From: Chinchilla lanigera
Taxonomy: Eukaryota; Chordata; Mammalia; Rodentia; Chinchillidae
Direction: 5' to 3'
Assembly: GCF_000276665.1 (NCBI RefSeq)
Contig: NW_004955435.1
Location: forward strand, 7,226,817-7,290,816
Length of the DNA: 64,000 bases
Made by a program: the position numbers and the translations under genes. The notes beneath the pieces were generated by a model. That model saw only the letters and a list, made by a program, of their open reading frames with translations. It ran no database searches and had not been told where the DNA came from. Every line of letters begins with the position of its first letter. Position 1 is the stretch's first letter. Positions 21,720-32,599 of the stretch are shown in pieces.

Positions 21720-23810
21720 GATAGTTAGCAAATTTTATTATCATATGATTGTACATTCTAGGAAGACTATAACCACTTTCAGAAAAAGTATAGGGACTGC
21801 CTCCTTTTTTTATGTCAAGAATTGCAAAATGAAAGCTGAACATATCAAAAAAAAGTTACAGTTCTTGTATAAACTAAAGATGTAAATATTTTTAAAAGTA
21901 GATACTCAATTTCTTTATTGTGTAGTAGATCATAACAGATATTTACAGAGATAAGATGATGAATGAGGAAAAATCATTTTTCTTTCTTTTTTATGAAAAG
22001 AGTTGAGATACTCTGCAGCATTGAGTGTACATTATTGAATCTAATGAGTGATTAATTAATTGACAACAAGAAAAGTGATAGAGCAAGGCAAAAAATAAGA
22101 GTTTGGGGTACTTCTTGAAACATTTAGGGCATACACATAATACCCTGATTTGAAACGTTGGATGTAGAACAAATTCAAATGTGGTTTTCCACTTACTTGA
22201 GTAAATTAGAAAAACCTAGAGTTGTGCTCAAAGAAATAAGAAGCCAAGCAATGGTGAGATAGAAATTACAGGTGATTATAACTCCTGTAGGCATCTATAA
22301 TTTTTTCTTTTTAACATGCTTTGGTAAGTAAAATTCGTACCAGGGCTGAAAATAATCTTATCATGTACTATGTCCATAAGCAATGTGAAATGAATATTGA
22401 AAACTAATCGAAGTCATCACACTTACATAAATTTAGAGACATAATAATAAGTAGAAGCTGTACTATTCACATATCTTAGATTACAACCATTTTGTAAACC
22501 TGGAATAATTCATCCATACTCTGGTTTCTCTTCAGATCGTATAAATCTTTCACCTTTTTAAAATAATTCATCCAGATTTGGTTTCTCCTTTGAGAAGATA
22601 CCAAAACCTAATTGGTGTAATTATTATGCATGGAAACAGAACCACCATAACAAATATACCATTGGTACTGAAGATACAAGTTATATGTGTTATTAATTTA
22701 AATTATGATAGTCTATCTGTAGACCAGATAAAAAAAAGTGTCCAAAAGTTTATGTAGAAAATAACTAGAATTCATTAAGGGTTCATTTTACAATGAAGAG
22801 CAGATTGCCTACTGCCTTTTAACAAAATCTGATTCTAAGCCTCTTTATTTCCTTAAATATTTTGTTTTAGAGTGAGAAACAATATTCATTAAAACATGTT
22901 TGCATTTTTGTGATGGCTACACTTGAAAAATAGTATCCCTTATCTGACATAATTGCAGCAAAAAGGGATTTGAATTTTTGAATTTTTCAAACCTGTGGAT
23001 ATTTTCTTATACATAATGAGATATATTGTGGATAGGAATTCATACTTAAACACAAAATTAATTTGTATTTTGTGTATAGCTTATAAAATTCTTTTATGTT
23101 AATTTTTCATGTGCCTGTGTTTTAATGACAACCTTTTCATATGGTCAGGTGTTAAATTTTCTCCCTGTGGTAACATGTTGGAATGCACAAAGTTTCAGAA
23201 TTTGAGACATCTGAGATGTCAGATTTTTGGGTGAGGGATATCCAATCTGTAACATATCTCTTAAAAGGTATGTAGATTGGAGAATTGTACTCTAGATATA
23301 GGTATATTCTTATGTGTATTTATCAGTCTTCTTATTTGTCTCTCAAGATATACATACCAAGATGTTTTACTACAATGATAAAAATACATATAAATTCTTT
23401 CTTTGGAGCTTTCAGGATAGAAATGGGTGCATTGGCACGAAGTGTGCCATTATACTGTCTAGAGGAGCATTACACCCACTTACTGACTATCACAAGGGTG
23501 TTCATGGCAAAACTGGAGCAAAACCTCCTTCAAATGAACTCTCTAAACCAAGGTATTCAGGCTACGTCATCCAGTCTGGAGAATACAGGACACCAATGAA
23601 ACATTTTCAAATGCAAGAGACACAATTATGTATGAGTCAAAATTCTGAGCACATAAAATTGATATTAAATGAAATTCTGACACAGAGAATGACGTTAGCT
23701 GGGAAAATAAAAACTGAAAATAAAAATAGGAATTATACTTTAAAAATATCCATTACTTGCTGCAAGATTAGCTCCACTGGAAAAAATATCCAAGACCATC
23801 TCTGTCTGAA
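21720..23810. other. Intergenic DNA, nothing recognised
   Basis: About 2.1 kb. 22503-22537 and 22561-22597 are imperfect direct repeats (AATAATTCATCCA then TGGTTTCTC). The longest open frame in the window that does not cross Ns (23314-23862, 182 codons) lies at the end of this stretch. Its translation has no domain I recognise and includes low-complexity Lys/Asn/Ile runs, so I do not call it a gene. Confidence 0.4.
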
Positions 23811-23814
23811 GTTC

Positions 23815-23955
23815 GGTTTACTGAGTAAAACAACAGATTCTGAATGCAACAATCAGATTTGAATTCTGACCCCTTAGGAGCCTAATTAGCACCTCTGCTA
23901 TACCTCGGGGGTTTGCTATGAGAATTAAATGGAACAGTGTGTGCCAATGTTTCAA
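23815..23955 (+). mobile_element. MIR-like SINE with internal deletion
   Basis: AATCAGATTTGAATTCTGACC resembles the MIR 5' segment (the tRNA-derived part ending 'gggttcgaatcccggctc'). GGTTTGCTATGAGAATTAAA with TGGAACAGTGTGTGCCA resembles the MIR 3' segment. The core between them is mostly deleted. Confidence 0.5.
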
Positions 23956-23969
23956 TATATTAAATATTC

Positions 23970-24076
23970 GGGCTGGGGATTTAGCTCAGTGGCAAAAGCG
24001 CCTGCCTGGCAAGCGCAAGGTCTTGAGTTCGGTTCCCGGTACTGGAGAAAAACCAAAAAAAAATAAAAATAAAAAA
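23970..24076 (+). mobile_element. ID-type SINE
   Basis: Near-consensus ID with TTTAGCTCAGTGG (A box), GAGTTCGGTTCC (B box), the CTGGAGAAAAACC junction and an A-rich tail. Perfect 17-base target duplication CAATATATTAAATATTC at 23953-23969 and 24077-24093. Probably one of the younger insertions here. Confidence 0.95.
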
Positions 24077-24099
24077 CAATATATTAAATATTCTTAGGT

Positions 24100-24780
24100 T
24101 TGTTGTTATTTTCACTGTTGTTTTCTTGTAATAGAAATTCTCTTGATATGATTTTTCAACTGCAATCCTTTTCAATTAAAGTGATGACTTACTGCTATTT
24201 CCACCTATTTCTTTCCACAATGCTCCTCAAGAGGAAATACCAAGAGCACTGGACCGGAAAGCCGACCGAAAGTGCGCCCTGCAAACTGCCTGAGTGGATA
24301 ACCTTAGTCTTTCAGTCCTTGTTTCTTGGATTACATTCAAGACCAACAAAATTGGCCGGCATCTCGGAATCTTACAGGTCAAACTTTTCTGTAAAGTTCA
24401 AATAAAGAACTTAGTGAATTGCTTTTCAAAAATCCCAGCTGGATTCCCTCTTACTGGTAACACTTAAACAATATTCTTTAAATGAACCTTTATATTTATA
24501 TTTATATTTCAACATTTAAAAACCATTGAAATATAGCATTAAGAGAATCATTGCTTTAACTTTGGTTATTACAAAAATATCTAAAAATCTCTACAAAATT
24601 AAATCATTCAGTTTTTCTAAGCAAGAAGAATTTTGTCACAGCAAAATTGAAAAGTCATTCTTTAAGCAGATATTTATATCTATTCCTCTTAATCTAAAAT
24701 GTCATCTGTGAGGGAAAATTTAAGGCGTGTTTGCATTCACATGCAGTGTAATTAATTTTTATTTCTGATGAACAAATAAT
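24100..24780. other. Intergenic DNA with a CpG-bearing patch
   Basis: The segment 24235-24410 has higher G+C and several CpGs (GGACCGGAAAGCCGACCG, AAGTGCGCCC) and ends in AATAAA at 24402-24407. It could be the end of an unrecognised LTR or retroposed sequence. The rest is AT-rich and unremarkable. Confidence 0.35.
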
Positions 24781-24789
24781 AATGGTATA

Positions 24790-25560
24790 CACTAATGGAT
24801 ACTGTGTGGTAATTTGATACATACATGCATAGAATATAATGATCAAACAGGATAATTAATCCTCCTTAAACTTAAAAGATCATCTCCTTATACTTAAATT
24901 TATCATTATGCTATGTTAGTAAGCTTTGAGCATCTCTTTTCTGGTTCTTTATAGAACATGTAATATATTTTTGTAAATTAGAGTCACCCTATTGTTTCGT
25001 AGAACACCAGAATTTATCTTCCCATGTCTGTCAATATTGGGACACATCCTCCGACCTCCCTCTCCCACCCCTCCACCTATCTTAATCTCCAGTGACCACT
25101 GTTCTCTCTTCTACTTTGAGATTACGCTTTTCTTCTGTTTCCTCATATTAAGGGTAATACACAGAATTTATCTTTATACTGTCTTATTTCAGTTAACATA
25201 TTATTCGCCAGTTCTTTCCATGTTAGTGGAAGTGACAAGATGTCTTGATTCTTTCTGAATGAACAATATCACATTGTGAATCTATACCACATACTGTTTA
25301 CCCACTCTTTCATTGATGGATGTTTCCTTTGATTTCATATCTTAAATACTGTAAATCATGGGGCAAAAATTATGGGAATCCATGTATCTCTTTTTGTTCT
25401 GATTATATGTCCCCAGATTATTTGCCTAGTAGTAAAACTTCTGGATAATATGTTATACTATTGTTTGTTATTTATTTGAAGAACTTCCTCACTGTTTTTC
25501 AAAATGGCTAGACCAATTTCTTTCCTACAAACAGTGTTCATATAAGTTTCCTTTGCTTCA
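24790..25560 (-). mobile_element. L1M 3' end, minus strand (old)
   Basis: Read on the minus strand this follows old mammalian L1 from the end of ORF2 into the 3' UTR. Plus-strand landmarks are TTGATACATACATGCATAG, CTCCAGTGACCACTGTTC, TTTCAGTTAACATATTATTC, CCACATACTGTTTACCCACT, TCATTGATGGATGTTTCC and TATGTCCCCAGATTATTTGC with 'agtagtaaaacttctggat'. All are reverse complements of standard L1M 3' sequence. No intact frame. Confidence 0.65.
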
Positions 25561-25689
25561 CACCCAAAAAGAATATTTGTTCCTTGGGGTGTGAAATTAT
25601 TTAGACAGTCTCCAGAGAGTTTTCTTTTTCCTGAATGCTATGGAGGTCAGAAACTTCACAAATGTCCTTGCAGTGCAAATTCACTTTTT

Positions 25690-25990
25690 TATTAATTTTA
25701 TTGGTACACTTTAGATATACATAAAGATGACATTCATCATAGGGGATTCACACCTGTACATAATGTATCTTGATTTTTCTTTTTCCTCAGCCCCCTGCCC
25801 TCCCTTTAACCCCTCTTTCCCTCCTTATTTACAAAAGCTTTGTTTCCATTTTTCTTCTATTTTTTCTTTTACTGTTTTTGAGTATTCTCAATCAAGCATC
25901 TTCCAACTTTTGTTTCATTAGTTCTAATATACAATGGCATTAATTTTTCTCATTTATGTGAATTGTATTCTTTGGAAATGATGTGTTGAA
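25690..25990 (-). mobile_element. Probable L1-like 3' end, minus strand
   Basis: TTTTATTGGTACACTTTAG, the TGACATTCATCATAGGGGATTC block and a CCCCTGCCCTCCCTTTAACC tract look like a second L1 or HAL1 3' UTR on the minus strand. Less certain than the copy to its left. Confidence 0.35.
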
Positions 25991-27046
25991 CCAAAGGAGG
26001 TTCAGTGGTAAGAATTCCAAATTCTTTGAAGAATACCCATGTTGGGTTTTCTTTGTTAGTGCTCTTAAACTACAGCATCTTGATGGACTGTTGGTCTTTC
26101 CATCACCATAGCTTTGTCCCTACCTTTTTGGAATATATTGTAAATTCTTCTCAGATGGTTATAGATGTCATAGCCCATATGATATGTATTTTACCTCTAA
26201 GTGTTAAAGATTTGATATAGTCTAATATTTATCAATCATATACTTTATAATATATTACATATTCTAATGTTCATATTTCCTCTTTTTACTTATGGGGTGA
26301 AGTATGGTCAGCTACAAAGCTTGTAAATTTCTCCTGTGATACAAAATTTGGAAAATACTATTTAAAATTGTTTAGTGAAAAAAATTGCAACTCTTATTTA
26401 TATTGCTAAAAGATATGACTAACAGACAGTACAATAAATAACAAAGAAGCATATCTGATAAGCTAATAACAGCTGCTGAAGTCCTAAGCTGCACTAGATT
26501 CTAACATGCTAATTAGCTGAAAAAATAAAAAGAGACTAGTCAATAAACTCCATGTATGCATTAGTGGCATATTAATAAGTATATATTCTCCTTAAAATAG
26601 TTTTATTATGGAATATTTTTTAATTTATGGTTTAAAAATGGAGTAATAAGGTGCTAATAAGGGAATATAATTTTGCTTGCTGACACAGAAATAGAAGTTA
26701 TATTAAGATTAAGTAACTGCAAGGGCACTGCCACTTCAAAAGTCACCTTTTGCTTTAACTGTGATTTTTAGAAACATACTCAATATAAAGATGCAGAAGT
26801 AGATACTTGTGACTTAATGATCCCTTATCTTCTCTCTGGTTAAGTTTCACCTATTCATCTCAGAATTTTCAAACTGCAGTTCTCTAGAGACTACAATTTG
26901 ATAAACTGTTGTTGATATGTTTTCAAATGTAAGGAATTCTAAGTAAAAAATGTAGTTGATTAAACCCACAAATCTACTTCTGTAACCAATAACCTCTATC
27001 GTGTATACCTTTGCTCAGACAACTCTCCTGGAGCTCACATTCAGTT
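25991..27046. other. Intergenic DNA, nothing recognised
   Basis: AT-rich with no recognised gene. May include the diverged continuation of the L1-like sequence to its left. Confidence 0.35.
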
Positions 27047-27056
27047 GATTTTTCTC

Positions 27057-27150
27057 AGGACTGGTGGAATAGCTCAGTGCCATAACTGCTTGCTTGGCAA
27101 GGCTGAGGTCATGAGTCTGATTCCCGGTACAAAAAAAAAAAAAAAAGAAA
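27057..27150 (+). mobile_element. ID-type SINE
   Basis: Diverged ID (GGACTGGTGGAATAGCTCAG, TGCTTGCTTGGCAAGG, GAGTCTGATTCCCGGTAC) with a 16-base A tail. Target duplication GATTTTTCTC at 27047-27056 and 27151-27160. Confidence 0.9.
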
Positions 27151-27160
27151 GATTTTTCTC

Positions 27161-30100
27161 TTTAGGAAAATTCATCCTCTCCTTTTACATTCTAAAAACA
27201 TCTTTGGAAATCAAAATATTCCTATTTCTGAGTGAGACTTTTTATATCAATCACTATATTAAGATACATTGTTGTTCTACTGTAGGAACATTGCTAAGGT
27301 TCTCCTGCACCCATCAGGACCCTCACACAAAATAATACAAAGAAAATGGAGAATTTGAGTAAAGTTTAATGGATTATTTCTATATGGGCTTTTAGTGATA
27401 AAACAAAGTGCAAGATTGGAAGTGAAATACAGGAGGGAAAAATGACCATAGATATCCTTAGATCTGAAGTAGCAATGAAAGGTAGAATTTGTTAAAACTT
27501 GAAAATATGAAAAATTTTGCATGAAGGGGGCTGCCACAGGTCCCAGTAGTCTTGGTTTGAAAGATGTGGTTAACCCAGGGCACCAGAGAGAAAACAAGCC
27601 CCTGAAATAATTCAACTTTCCTCTACATTCTACATATCTCCTTCAGGGCAACCTCATTCAATGGATTCAATCAGTAGGTCAGGGACAATGATCTATGTGA
27701 AAAATATCCATACAAGAAAGTCTTTTGGGACCAAGAATTACAGTAGAGAAGAATTGTTAATGAAAGTAGAAGAAAAAATAAAAAGGCTCAGTATGCCTAA
27801 GTGATAGCCCCACATCACCAGTACCAGAAATGTCTCAGGGATACCACTAACTTTTTTTCCATGATGATCCTAAATCTTTTCTGTTCTACTGTGCAAGAGA
27901 GCAGCTTGTACATTTCATCATTGCGTCTTTGTTCCACACTGTTACTCCCACGTTCTTACATTCCACATGAGGCTCCAGGAAGGTTCCTTACTGTTTTATT
28001 ATAGTTATTGTTTACACAAAACACTGCTGAGTGAGTATAATGGAGCAGGACTAATTAGGCTCCTTTACCACCATTGCAACTCCAGTGATTCAGTTTCCCC
28101 AACAGACTCTATTACAGAGTTCATGTCCGATGTTCTGTGTCCACAGCCTCTGCATATACTCTTTCCTGCTTCAATAGCATAAGTAGCTAGCACTGCAACT
28201 GGGGCAGGAACCTCAGTCCCCTACCTCCCCTGCCGCTGTGAGTACCACTGCAGAACCTAGTCCTGCTGAGTGTTTCTGCTTCTGTTGCTGAAAATTCTTC
28301 TCTCATTCCACTATTTGTCTTTGATAAAATCTGAACCCCGTTCTCTATGAAAGTCAATTGTCATTGTTGCAATGTGCTGAAATCTACCCCGCACGCGGCT
28401 TGATAGATTATAAAAATTTCAGAAAATGTTCTCAGGGCTGATCTTTGTAAGGTTAATGGCTGTCATACTTTCTTCTCTTGCATTCTCCAGTTTGACTAGA
28501 AATATTGAATACTAAGGGCTAGTATAGCGTCTGGGCTAGGTCATGATAAATTGTGAACAGGACAATGTGACCTTCACCCTTTCCAAGATTATCATCTACA
28601 TGGTGATGAATGATACACATTCAAAAATATGATTAGTGCTAAGATGAAAGAAATGGAAACAGTGTATAATAGAAGCACAGTACGACCAATTCATACCTAA
28701 AGAATCAAAGGGTGTTTCTTAAAAGAAAATTTCTGAGTTATTCTTGCAGATTAAGTAGAAATGTATAAAGCAAAAATATTGAAGAAGACAGAAAACCCTG
28801 TGTGACTGCTTTTGCAGAAGAAAATTTCTGTCAACAGCTACTCTGGCCTACATACTGCCTGCTTTTTCCTAGTCATTCTGTGCCCTTTTCACTGCCATGT
28901 ATTTTTCTTCACTGTCTATGCAAATTTAGTCTTAGTCCTAAAATCTGACATAATTCCAATAATAAGTATATGAAGAGGCTCTCTATTGTAAATTTTAAAA
29001 TGCAACCATGATTATTTTTGTAAAGAAATACATTTCTAAAGGATGCTCTTGAGCCTTAAAATACTAACTAAAAATATTTCACTGGTAAAAAAGAGTACAT
29101 TTCAGGATGTTGAATTTTATTTATCAATAATAGTGTAAAAGCTGAAGTCACATGGTGCATAATTTCAATTGTGTGAGACTGGATTTTGCAGACTTTTATT
29201 TATATAAAATTTGGCATGTACTCCTTTAGATACCTCATAGAGAGAAAAGGTTACATTACTTTAGTGAAAGTAATTGAATTATTTTAAAAACACAAGAAGA
29301 AAAAACATAATGTGTTGGGATATGTTAAACTACTGAATGTGATATATATTCTCATTTAAAACCAGCTAAAAAGATGTAATTGTGGTAGTACAAATGTGTA
29401 TTTTAAAACCATACATTATGTAGGGAATGAAAAAATTTGTTTGGCTAGGAGATCCAATTTAAGAGAAATAGACGTTTGTGTTAGCTAACAGTATTAGTTC
29501 ATTAACAATTATCATATATAAAGGAAGACTCTAGACTTTAGAATATTATGTGCTTAAACTTCTTTTTGCGTTCCAAACTTTCCCTGTCTATATCCAACAA
29601 GCCATAGAATTCTACTGACACTGTGTTGGTAGTATAGTTTGATATCTTCTAAAATATTCTGAAAGAGAAGAATATGGAGAATATTAAATGCTAACTACAG
29701 ATGAATTATTTATTAAAAGGTATGTACTTTATCACACAAATGCACAATCCTTTGACTATTTTTGCTATAGTGAGAGCCAACTTCCCTGCAGTCAGGTTAT
29801 TGAACCCAATTTTAACTTCATTTTTTGTTTTCTTTTCACACCAGTACTAATACAGTTCCTTTTTGAGAAAAAAATATGATAAAGCAACATGGTTAGCTGG
29901 ATGGCTTTCTCTCATAGTGTAAACTTGAAGATGGCTTGAGACATCTAGAGGTATTTAAAGGAGAATTTCATGATCAATTCCTTTCTCTCTCCTGAACCGC
30001 CCTTGTGAATAATTTTGCCTTACTAGGTGCCACTAAAAGGGCCAAACAATGAAAGTACTACTGTTCCTGCAGACAGCACAAATATCAGCCAGAACAGAGA

Positions 30101-30230
30101 TATAAAATAAACAGGTGCAAACATAGGAGTCTCCTCTACCTCTCTGTCCACACTTGATTCACTTAGTGATCACAAGCATTAAGAGGTGTGATCAAAGAAT
30201 GTAGAGAATGTGTAAAATTAAAACATTACC
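27161..30230. other. Intergenic DNA, nothing recognised
   Basis: About 3 kb. 27280-28450 is less AT-rich than its surroundings and carries short frames on both strands (27277-27615 minus, 27801-28182 plus) with no recognisable family. 28450-30230 is AT-rich. It may be unique sequence or an old repeat too diverged to name by eye. Confidence 0.4.
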
Positions 30231-30243
30231 CAGAAAGACAGAA

Positions 30244-30268
30244 GATTCCTGACACACTGTCAGGAATC
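30244..30268. repeat. Perfect 11-bp hairpin
   Basis: GATTCCTGACA and its exact reverse complement TGTCAGGAATC are separated by CAC. It lies immediately downstream of the relic transposase coding end (minus strand). Confidence 0.9.
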
Positions 30269-30960
30269 CCCTCAAAATATTCTCCATCATCTTGAACACA
30301 CCTATTCAATTGTTCTTGCAACTTTGTGAATCATTTCTGGAAGTCCTCTTTTATGAGTGATTTTAGTCGTGGTGTTGTGGCTGTGTTGAAGTCCCCCACA
30401 AAGATAGAAAGCATTTATCTTTCAAGGTCTTTTTAACTTTGGGGAAGAACCAGAAATCTCACATTGCCATAACTAGCGAATAAGGGAGCACACTATAACG
30501 TTTTCATTTGAAGAATTGCCACACCAGAAGCTAAAGGTGACATTAAGCATTGTCATGATACAGAATGAAACTGTTTGCCCATTTCTTAGTTATTTTATGC
30601 ACAACTTTATAATATTCAAAGTCTACCATCATGGTACTGGGTATAAGCACAGCTTGCACAATGGAAAGGCAGGCATCCTCAGTATCAGAAGCAGAGAGTC
30701 AAAACTTAGTTGACAGTATGTGACAAGCTTCATCTTGTTCAATGCGGTCAGTCAGGGGTGAGCTACAGTGTGGTTTTTAAAATGTGAAAATAGTGGATCA
30801 TGAGCAATACGGTGACATGAAATGCTGTTGATTTTATTGGAATTGTGAAATCATGCATCTTGAGATTCCAGCTTTCAAGAAACATCATCAAAGAGGATGG
30901 AATTTGTGTGTCTAATTCATGAACCTGAGAGTGTGGTTCAGAGCTCTCAATAGAAATCCC
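30265..30960 (-). pseudogene. Mariner-family transposase relic
   Basis: The minus strand between about 30560 and 30268 translates, with stops, as a mariner (IS630/Tc1/mariner, DDE/D) C-terminal half. The catalytic-region HDNA is at 30557-30546, followed by QFFK, then DFWFFPKVKKTLKDKCF, EDFQK, and the terminal RCVQDDGEYFEGI at about 30307-30268. The second catalytic Asp motif (normally CDF/CDY) appears as stop-DF. The upstream half to about 30960 is too decayed to read. At least six in-frame stops rule out function. I did not find clear terminal inverted repeats. Confidence 0.68.
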
Positions 30961-31019
30961 CCTGTTTTGCTCTTGTGAACAAAATGCTTCAATCAGGATC
31001 CAACATCAAGATGATGGTT

Positions 31020-31400
31020 GTTTTGGTTACTTTTCTCTCATTGCTGAGACAAAATACCCAGCACCCAAAATTAAGAAAGGAAAGGCTTATTTAGCTTACA
31101 GACTGTGGAGGTTTCAGTGTATAATCAGCTGGCTCCGAGGCAGGGTGGCAGGGCACAGGGGCAACATTGCAAGGAGGAACAAGGGAGCAAAAGGAGCAAG
31201 AGCAAAAAAGGGGGAAAGAGCTTCTTTTCCTCCCTTATATTGTAAACAGGCTACCCCAACCCAGGGGCGTGTAGCACTCACATAATCTCCATGCCCTCCT
31301 CCTGCACGGGTTCATGATAAATACAAAGGAAGGACCCTGGCTCCTGCTGAGTCACATAGTTAACCTTCTAAACTTCTCAAATTGACACAATGAACAACAA
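31020..31400 (+). mobile_element. URR1/hAT-like repeat
   Basis: Starts TTTTGGTTACTTTTCTCTCA and keeps GAGACAAAATACCCAGCAC, AAGGCTTATTTAGCTTACAG, GGAGGTTTCAGTG, CACATAATCTCCATGCCCTC and AAATTGACACAATGAACAAC. It has the same order and strand as the copies at 21320, 56475 and 58660. Confidence 0.6.
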
Positions 31401-31441
31401 CCTAGAGCAGTAAGGGCGTGTCCTTTTCACCCCAGGATACA

Positions 31442-31506
31442 GAACTGCTGAGTCACTTAGCCAAACCTCTAGACTCCCCAAGTTGACACAATGTATCAAC
31501 CATAAC
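31442..31506 (+). mobile_element. Second 3' end of a URR1-like repeat
   Basis: CTGCTGAGTCACTTAGCCAA, ACCTCTAGACTCCCCAAG and TTGACACAATGTATCAACC repeat the terminal ~60 bp of the element and match the 21320 copy almost exactly, better than they match the first 3' end at 31345-31400. Confidence 0.65.
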
Positions 31507-31621
31507 AATGGCGATTGTGTTTTTGACCAAGATAGAACTTCAGGAACTGGGATCACACTCAAGAGCACTACAATGAACTCTGAATATTTCAAGGACATAT
31601 TAGAACATTTAAGACAGGATG

Positions 31622-31872
31622 CACTAGTTGTACTGCTGTCTTCTATGCTCTACAGAAAGGAATAGCTAATGATTACTTGTTTGCTCAATCTTGTATGTCT
31701 CTGTTTTCTTGAGAAACCATTTTGAAAATATTAATGAGTAATAAAACAACCACTGTTATTTTCCTACAACTTTGTCTGTAAGTCTGTTTTGTTTGTATTG
31801 TTTTTATGCTATTTTCTAAATGGATGTGTGTTTGTTAATATGTTTTCCTTCTTTTATTTCTTAAAATAAAAA
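31622..31872 (+). mobile_element. 5'-truncated L1 (3' end)
   Basis: L1 3' UTR of the same family as 6393-6540 and 8861-9250: TTGTATGTCTCTGTTTTC, TTGAGAAACCATTTTG, GTAATAAAACAACCACTG, and a TTCTTTTATTTCTTAAAATAAA end with an A tail. Target duplication AAGACAGGATG at 31611-31621 and 31873-31883. Confidence 0.87.
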
Positions 31873-31903
31873 AAGACAGGATGTGCATTAAAACATGGTG
31901 TGA

Positions 31904-32000
31904 AGGGGCTGGGGATTTAGCTCAGTGGCAAAGCGCCTGCCTGGCAAGTGCAAGGTCATGAGTTCGGTTCCTAGTACCGGAGAAAAACCAAAAAAAAAAA
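31904..32000 (+). mobile_element. ID-type SINE
   Basis: Near-consensus ID (GGGGCTGGGGATTTAGCTCA, GAGTTCGGTTCCTAGTACCG, GAGAAAAACC and an A tail). Flanked by AAACATGGTGTGA at 31891-31903 and about 32000-32012. Confidence 0.93.
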
Positions 32001-32012
32001 ACATGGTGTGAG

Positions 32013-32470
32013 AAAGGGGAAGACATTTTCATCCCTCACCGTGACCGTTCTGTGTCACACACCACTTCTGGCTTGGCAATTTCTGTCAAATAAAAGCAGT
32101 ATGCCTGTTCTGATCCGCTTTTTCACAGGACCTGGTGCTGCATAACTTCTCTTCCCAAATGTCAGAATGTCCATGAAAGATAAAAGTTTTGAGTCCATTT
32201 GGGACATCAAGGAAGTCAACATGATGCAAGTGAAGAAAAGAAAGAGAACTTTCAGAACTGCTTCAGAAAGTGGCAAGAAAGATGGGATAGCTATCCATTA
32301 TCTATTGAGTTACTGTCACAGCTTTAACTGAATACAAACAATTATACACAAGGCAAGCAGAGGTATGTATTCTGTCCAACTGGCTTTTTTCCTACTTACA
32401 TTATACCACTGATAGTCATAAGTCTTTGTCAGGCATTATAACGTCAGAATTTTTATGTTACTAGTAGTTC
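32013..32470. other. Intergenic DNA, nothing recognised
   Basis: No gene recognised. The minus-strand frame at 32055-32276 (73 codons) has no family match. Confidence 0.4.
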
Positions 32471-32471
32471 T

Positions 32472-32505
32472 TGTGGTGTGTGTGAGTGTGTGTGTGTGCA
32501 TGTGT
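32472..32505 (+). repeat. (TG)n microsatellite
   Basis: GTGTGTGTGAGTGTGTGTGT-type run next to the tail side of the ID relic on its right. Confidence 0.75.
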
Positions 32506-32575
32506 GATACTGGAGAGTAAACCCAGGGTCTCCTGCTTGCTCGGTAAGTGCTCTATCACTGAGCTACATCCCAAT
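32506..32575 (-). mobile_element. ID-type SINE, diverged, minus strand
   Basis: Minus strand: GGGATGTAGCTCAGTGATAG, AGCACTTACCGAGCAAGCAG, CCTGGGTTTACTCTCCAG. The tail side is occupied by a TG microsatellite. Confidence 0.75.
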
Positions 32576-32599
32576 ACCTTTTTATTTTTATTTATAGGT

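Noticed and set aside
23314..23862. 182-codon open frame, the longest not crossing Ns
   Set aside because: Translation is low in information (Lys/Asn/Ile-rich second half), has no recognisable motif, and its end runs into a MIR-like repeat.
23970..24076. tRNA-like genes (tRNA-Ala-type A and B boxes) at this and the other ID loci
   Set aside because: They have A-rich tails and target duplications and are present in about 20 copies, so they are ID SINEs and not tRNA genes.
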